Assembly (NCBI RefSeq): GCF_021730395.1
Contig: NC_069378.1
Location: 26,434,001-26,498,000, forward strand
DNA: 64,000 nucleotides
Source of the DNA: Mercenaria mercenaria
Taxonomy: Eukaryota > Mollusca > Bivalvia > Venerida > Veneridae
Direction of reading: 5' to 3'
Shown: piece by piece, positions 60,201-64,000 of the stretch
Layout of the letters: each line of letters opens with the position of its first letter
Numbering within the stretch: position 1 is the first letter of the stretch
Made by a program: the position numbers and the translations under genes
Notes under the pieces: generated by a model
What the model saw: the letters and a program-made list of their open reading frames with translations, nothing else
The model's database searches: none
Told to the model about the DNA's origin: nothing

Positions 60201-63075
60201 CATCTGATTTTATCTTGTAACGTCAGTTCTTACATTGTTAATTTCCGCTTTTAGTTGTTCCCCATTTAAATCTATTGCTGCAAAAATTTCCTCTTTATCG
60301 GACAAAGGCCCAGGATTTGATTCAACATCCATTGAAAGTATCAGAAGTCTGGATGAAAATCTTGAATATTATAAGATTCTTTCACTGGTTATAGGTGCAG
60401 ATGGGAATTTCCGGCCTCGAGGGTAACTGTTTAGGCGGTAACGAGGTTCCTACCGAGTTACCGCCTAAACAGTTACCCGAGAGCCGGATATTCCCAGCTG
60501 CACCTATAACCAGTGACAGAATCTTTTTCTTGCATACCGATATCAAGATATAATAATAAAAATAAAATCAGTCGAACGGCTTTCTTTTTAGAACTATTTC
60601 TTATAGCAGCGTATGTAAACAAAGCGCAGGAGAGCAACGTACGTAAACAGGAAAGACGTCATGACGTTTTAAAGACAAATAACAATGTTTAGTTCCGGTT
60701 TTGTTTAATCAGTTGCAGCGTAACGTTATGAATTTTTGATAAGATAACGTGTTTTGAATCGAGAAATATACTATCAGGAACAAAGAGGAACTGTCAAGGT
60801 ACTGGATTTTTATTCCGTTTTTCGAAATAAAATATAAATAACTACATAAATCTTCTACATATATGTAGTTCGTAATACGTCATTTAAAGCACGAGAGTCA
60901 TCTTACACCCCGGGGTGTAAGATGGATTTTTCCAGCACCGGTAAAATTACCGGAAATCCCCGTCTGGTATGCAAGAAATATACTGAGTCCATTATGTTTC
61001 CTGAGGTACACAGATTTTGAAAATTTCATAAATGTTAGGAGGCATGTTACAACCATTTATCAAGAATGAGGCTTCATTTGTAGTTGCCGCCGTGTCAAGG
61101 ATAGTATTTGAAAGTTTAATACTTGTCCCTATCGTCAGGATAAGCCAGATCCCCATCAAATACAGTCTAAATTGTATATCTGTACCGTTTGTGAATGGTG
61201 TATATTTGTCATGGTTTATATGACCTTTGTAACCTCTGCCTGGCCCGAACATCCCGATCCTTAAACGGTATGCATCTAATTCAATGTTCATTTTTTTAGA
61301 TCAATTTCTGAAAAATGAAAAGTAATACAGAACATCCATACTTGCAATGCTGATTGGTATTTAGGTGTGCTACATGCTTGACTATCGAAAAGACCCTTGT
61401 AACTTAAGAAAATGTTGAAATTCACCATTCGGCATTTTCCAACCAGCGAATTCATTCGGCAATTTCTATTTATCTCATTATTTAGTATTTTACTTCTTCA
61501 TGTTTCACCACTTTCCCATTGGCTAATTGATCCTAGATTTGGAGAGAATGTGCGCGGGAAAATGCTGAATATTATTCGGCAAAGAAAACAAAAGGCATTT
61601 TCGTTATTCGGTATTTTCGAACGACACCGTCGTAATGTATCTACATTCAATCCTTAAAACCCTGACTAATATACATTGTACAATCATCAGAAATAATTTA
61701 CCTACATGTAAACTAATGTCAGACACTCAAATGAAGAGACGCTTACAAATTCAAAATTAATCAAAAGCAAATGACAACCACAAAATCTTAAAATATTATT
61801 GCCAACAGCTAGATTTAGAATAATATCTAACAAAGCCGAGATTTTACTGTTTGATAAAAAAATGTATATGAAGGAATCATATAACAGAAAGCAGTTGTCA
61901 CAACTTTAACGGCAAAACATCTTAAGTAAATGAGACTATGTCTTGTTATTTAAAAATGTTCTTTGTGTATTCACCTGCAATGGAGATGGAGAATTTTATA
62001 TTGGCCAATCTGGCGCTAAATTAAGAACAAGAGGAATCACTCACACACAACAAATAACAAACCCTACAAGAAGACAAATTCCACCGAGTAACCATATAGA
62101 TATTAGCAGTAGTAAAGATCCAAAGTTTTAAAAATGAATTAGATAGTACTTCACCTAGGTTAGTGAAAGAAAACTATTTTATAAAATGCTTTAAGACAAA
62201 ACTAAACTGACAGCAGTGACATTTAAATGTAAAACAATAACACAGCAATATTAAATAAGCCCCTATGAAATAAACAACGTCAGAATTACGTCCTTATATT
62301 GACATCGCGTCATTCCCATAGTAACGTCGCATTTCATTAGTAAACAGGCAAAGCTACTTTGTATTTTTTGTAATTAAATGGTGCTGAACTTTTCAACAGT
62401 ATTTAGTTCCAGATTTCTTCAAAATTGTGAACTTGAGCATCCGTGTAAATTCTCAAGCTGGTTTTCTAATACAAGCGAGTGTTCGCTTAACTGAACCTGG
62501 TACATGTATATTGGCTGTATGTCTGGCTCTTTTCAAAGAAAAAATGTTGGTGTGCGCAAAAAAGAAGGACAAATACACTGATTAGATGCTTCACGGACGG
62601 AAAACAAACCTGCATTCGTAAACACTCGACGGGTGAGTGGGACTGCTTAGTCTATCGTTCATCTAGTTAAACAGAAAATAATTTTCTACAACATCTGACA
62701 GCATGCACAGACACGTTATGTCAAGATCTCATGCCCTCATTTTTCTGCCCTTGCAAACTATATGCTGTTATAACTTAGCATTTTAAAACGAACGTAGCTG
62801 AAGGGCTGGACTCCTGACCCACTTGTCTGTGATTGGAATATTATGAGCTTCTTCTTGTAATTGGCCAGTGAAAACTGATGTCAAGGACTGGTCCCCCAAC
62901 TCAGTTTTATAAAGTCAATGCCGTCATAGGCGTTGTTAAAAAATCATCATATACTTACTGCAGTTGTGTTCGTCCTCCCCTCTAGGACAATGAACGCTTC
63001 CATCGCATACAAATCTAAGTGGAATGCAGTAGCTATTTGGACACTTCACTGTATTATTCGGGCATTTAAATTTTC
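45250..63075 (-). CDS. GRL101/relaxin-receptor-like GPCR with LDLa, vWA-like and LRR ectodomain (5' end off window)
   Basis: Exons: 63075-62959 (LDLa, six Cys), 57826-57311 (vWA-like), 57090-56043 (second LDLa, LRR cap, six or seven LRRs, Cys-rich hinge, TM1-2), 55735-55206 (TM3-6), 49374-49247 (TM7), 47921-47873, 46388-46141, 45375-45250 (tail). Phases join throughout; about 920 residues are visible. GPCR landmarks: GNLGS in TM1, NLAAADF in TM2, DRLLVI after TM3, LCWFPI in TM6 and NPFLY in TM7. The hinge (CCIRPC, then CFPTKNEFSSCGDLM) is as in RXFP/LGR receptors, and LDLa plus LRR plus 7TM is the plan of Lymnaea GRL101. The vWA-like domain (KEILILIEKSS to FPEIC) lacks the DxSxS metal site. 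The exon at 46388-46141 ends in a weak donor (GTTCG) and would stop two codons later if read through, so two C-termini are possible. Likely a plasma-membrane receptor; ligand unknown. Confidence 0.88.
45362..45790. repeat. About 75-bp minisatellite seeded from the last-exon splice acceptor of the GPCR gene
   Basis: Five copies. On the minus strand each contains GTTTCAG (or GTTCCAG) followed by AGAAAGRGAACAA, the 3' splice site and first bases of the last GPCR exon (true junction 45375/45376). Copies two and three are nearly identical. The long ORF on this strand with a repeating peptide (RLLFQRKGTIIIILHSLDIL) is a by-product of the array. Confidence 0.85.
46490..47065. repeat. Old dispersed repeat with a poly-A run
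   Basis: Intronic sequence with CCGTCAGTCCGTCGGTCC near 46565 and twice-repeated phrases CTGATTTGCTT.AAACTTTCA (46630 and 46803). It ends in a run of about 20 A at 47042-47061. It resembles dispersed molluscan repeats in general form, and no family is named. Confidence 0.45.
47466..47677. mobile_element. GC-rich palindromic MITE-like repeat, copy 5
   Basis: A 212-bp member of the family (ends GAGCCGCGCCATGAG and CATGGCGCGGCTC) in a GPCR intron. Confidence 0.85.
48335..48740. mobile_element. Possible inverted-repeat element related to the one near 60.7 kb
   Basis: GGTGATATATTTTCCATATTC-like sequence at the left is echoed inverted by GAGTGATGAGATATGAAAATA at the right. The interior shares phrases with 60650-60800 (GCATAACGTTATGAA, GAATCGAGAAATGTACTAT, GAACAAAG). 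Boundaries are approximate. Confidence 0.4.
48963..49175. mobile_element. GC-rich palindromic MITE-like repeat, copy 6
   Basis: A 213-bp member of the family (ends GAGCCGCACCATGAG and CATGGCGCGGCTC), about 70 bp from the TM7 exon. Confidence 0.85.
49630..52860 (+). mobile_element. LINE (outer element), 5'-truncated, interrupted by a second LINE
   Basis: Left part (49630-49945): RT fingers, FYPEKWTEGVIIPLHKKGS, NNYRGITLGSCLSKLF, DAQFGFQKGCSTIDA, ending LIQMYLNEN. Right part (about 51155-52860): VDMMKCFDSICRNGLWLKLY, GLKQGEVISPILFSLFVEDL, the catalytic box as FADN, then a long C-terminal region with a Cys-rich end (YCQCC, EDEYHFVCVCP). The tail is CCGTTCCGTTCTGTTCTGTT. The break falls in the middle of RT and the two parts continue each other. 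There are in-frame stops, so it is inactive. It lies in the GPCR intron between TM6 and TM7. Confidence 0.75.
49946..51150 (+). mobile_element. LINE (inner element), 5'-truncated, inserted in the outer LINE
   Basis: Starts within RT at DLYADDSTIY (YADD box) and continues through NNMLLHPSKRKCMLI, SVLDYCCTIW and a C-terminal region ending FKSKYKKYL at 50793. A 3' untranslated region follows, closing in AATAAAGTTATTATTATTATTA (ends about 51150). The 5' truncation and the ATT-repeat tail fit target-primed insertion. At least two frame changes make it inactive. Confidence 0.75.
52861..55205 (-). other. Rest of the TM6-TM7 intron
   Basis: AT-rich sequence with no convincing repeat or coding region. 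Confidence 0.45.
58000..58440 (+). mobile_element. Penelope-like RT C-terminal fragment
   Basis: The plus strand reads IIFLDKLLLKVVSTYIFFKT followed by TDTKQYHRVKSP, matching the FLD...STY.F.KPTDT.QYLH block near the end of Penelope-like RTs. NYPNTIIQGT then follows, as in the linker towards GIY-YIG. It ends near 58430. It may be the same copy as the GIY-YIG piece at 61943-62131. Confidence 0.6.
58700..58800 (+). mobile_element. Tiny RT fragment
   Basis: Plus strand reads FVDDFALLSDTLLGLQRQLD, the catalytic FVDD box of a LINE RT with its flanking residues. It is opposite in strand to the neighbouring LINE and so a separate relic. Confidence 0.55.
60375..60523. repeat. 149-bp near-perfect hairpin
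   Basis: Arms GATTCTTTCACTGGTTATAG / CTATAACCAGTGACAGAATC (outer) and GGGTAACTGTTTAGGCGGTA / TACCGCCTAAACAGTTACCC (inner) form an almost complete palindrome with a loop near 60443-60456. It appears to be one end of a larger palindromic insertion reaching about 60980, whose other part begins TCTTGCATACC (60529) and ends GGTATGCAAGA (about 60965). Confidence 0.8.
60529..60980. mobile_element. Inverted-repeat element next to the hairpin
   Basis: TCTTGCATACC at the left and GGTATGCAAGA at the right are exact inverted repeats. Inside are smaller palindromes (CATCTTACACCCCGGGGTGTAAGATG at 60900-60925; CACCGGTAAAATTACCGG at 60936-60953). The interior shares phrases with 48540-48620. Confidence 0.55.
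61400..61940. other. Intron stretch without a recognised gene
   Basis: A few repeated ATTCGGCAATTT / ATTCGGCATTTT phrases (61427-61620). The part from about 61790 may belong to the Penelope-like copy. The 81-aa plus-strand ORF at 61412-61657 is not recognised. Confidence 0.35.
61943..62131 (+). mobile_element. Penelope-like GIY-YIG endonuclease fragment
   Basis: Plus strand reads CNGDGEFYIGQSGAKLRTRG, then PSNHIDI, the GIY-YIG block with the following Arg and a histidine as in Penelope-like elements. Its strand and position suit the 3' part of the copy whose RT end is at 58000-58440, split by later insertions. Confidence 0.6.
62132..62958 (-). other. Intron between LDLa and vWA exons, right part
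   Basis: No gene or repeat recognised. Confidence 0.4.
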
Positions 63076-64000
63076 CTGAGGTGAAAATAGTAGCAATCTG
63101 GATAGGAACTAATAATAAATATAGTTGATACTATGCATGTACACGTACAGATAAGCACTGACCCATACCGAATTAAGTTTAAAACGTGCTTAGCATCAAA
63201 CGTCTTGGAATTGGCTATTTATATTTGGTCCTAGTCATTATTTAAAGACATTTCCCTATGCCTCTGAAGTAATCATACATATTTTCTCGTGACTACATTG
63301 AACAAATCTAATATTCAAACAAGTCTTTATTTTTTGCAAATATCTTTAAAAATGTTAATTTAGATAAACTGTACATGTTTTGATTACAAACCTAGTATAC
63401 TAATACGATATGTATTAAATTCATACCATTTTTGAATGCCAGCATGTTAATCATGCTCTTGTATGCCTTTTATAATTTTTTCTTGAACTTTACACAAACA
63501 GGTTTTGAGTTATAGAAAAAAGCGATTTTCAGTGGAGGAAGAAACATATTATAGAAAAAAAAACTTAACCCTATTTTTATCAGGTTCTTTCAAAAAAGAA
63601 ATATTTTGATGTTTTATCTGGTAGTAAGAAGTATTATATAAATCGTCAAATCAGTAAAGTATTTGTGACATTTTAAAGCCAATGTTCGGTTTCAAAAGGA
63701 AGAAAAGTGCTAGAGTATATGCTTCTTTAAGTCAAAATTCAATTCTTGTAACTTAAGTTTAACGTTTTAAAGGTGAACTCTGATCCACTGTCAATTACGA
63801 TAAAGACATGCTCTCTGCAATTTTACAAGCAGGCTACCTGAATAGCAAAACACTTTCAGAAAAATGCCCTTATGTTTGTAATGGCAAAAATGAAGGTGAC
63901 ACCTAGTGTTTAAAACATTACCAAGAAAACATGTGCTTTCATTTCTCTACTTCAATGCAAATCGAGTTAATACAATTTCTGTACATGTTTTGAGCAGTAA
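63076..64000 (-). other. Intron upstream of the LDLa exon, to the window edge
   Basis: AT-rich, nothing recognised. The preceding GPCR exon must end in phase 1 and lies beyond the window. Confidence 0.45.

Larger units (their letters stand above)
58870..61291 (-). mobile_element. LINE 5' part: 2A-like motif, ORF1, endonuclease
   Basis: Minus strand, in order: possible ORF1 leader (61291-60992, MNIELDAYRLRIGMFGPG with one hydrophobic stretch); an inserted hairpin element (about 60375-60980); a 2A-like motif LLILSMDVESNPGP (about 60300-60345); ORF1 coiled coil (60203-59808) and its conserved end (GRPGSDYNRIVI, then RDRLLERNIR, RGKTGYFYRGKLHI; 59800-59590); then the ORF2 endonuclease start (VSIAFWNIEG, about 59400-59430) and MMIIGDRNARSG (about 58990-59020). 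ORF1 is split by frame changes and ORF2 ends near 58870, so it is inactive. 2A-like sequences at the N-terminus of ORF1 are known from CR1-like elements of molluscs and echinoderms. Confidence 0.65.

Overview
The window reads as a stretch of AT-rich animal nuclear DNA, most likely from a bivalve mollusc and perhaps a venerid clam. This is inferred from split genes with GT-AG introns, FReD and GRL101-type receptor genes, a tRNA-headed SINE ending in a CAAA-repeat tail, LINE and Penelope-like fragments, and six copies of a GC-rich palindromic repeat that I recall as abundant in clam genomes. No species assignment was tested.

Layout. 1 to about 6.9 kb: a Ty3/gypsy-type LTR element on the minus strand (gag, pol, a third ORF of unknown role, probable 5' LTR); its 3' end lies off the left edge. 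8.0-21.7 kb and 23.3-39.3 kb: two tandem minus-strand paralogues, each of 11 exons with the same splice phases. Each encodes a signal peptide, an ectodomain like that of natriuretic peptide receptors / receptor guanylyl cyclases (ANF-receptor fold), a short coiled coil, and a C-terminal fibrinogen-related domain (FReD). The membrane span, kinase-homology region and cyclase that normally follow the ANF-receptor domain are absent, so the products look secreted. Copy 1 carries one in-frame TAG in exon 3. Copy 2 has three shortened exons (2-4) in a patch that looks rich in small deletions. 39.3-45.2 kb is intergenic: a LINE remnant, a palindromic repeat and a 175-bp tandem array. 45.25-63.1 kb and beyond: the 3' part of a minus-strand GRL101/relaxin-receptor-like GPCR gene (LDLa, vWA-like domain, LDLa, leucine-rich repeats, seven membrane segments, cytoplasmic tail), whose 5' end is off the right edge.

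The introns are crowded with mobile DNA: three TTAA-flanked inverted-repeat elements in copy 2, a 10-bp-TSD element with a tRNA-like sequence inside, a LINE inserted in a LINE, a LINE with a 2A-like peptide at the start of ORF1, and Penelope-like fragments, one with GIY-YIG before RT. The most unexpected structural pattern is that three separate minisatellites (exon 2 donor and exon 5 acceptor of copy 1; last-exon acceptor of the GPCR) are made of repeated copies of an exon-intron junction, so each real splice site sits beside several near-identical decoys.

Working picture (inference): the two chimeric genes could encode soluble proteins pairing a peptide-hormone-binding fold with a glycan/pattern-binding FReD, multimerised by the coiled coil. 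Nothing in the window shows a functional link to the neighbouring GPCR.
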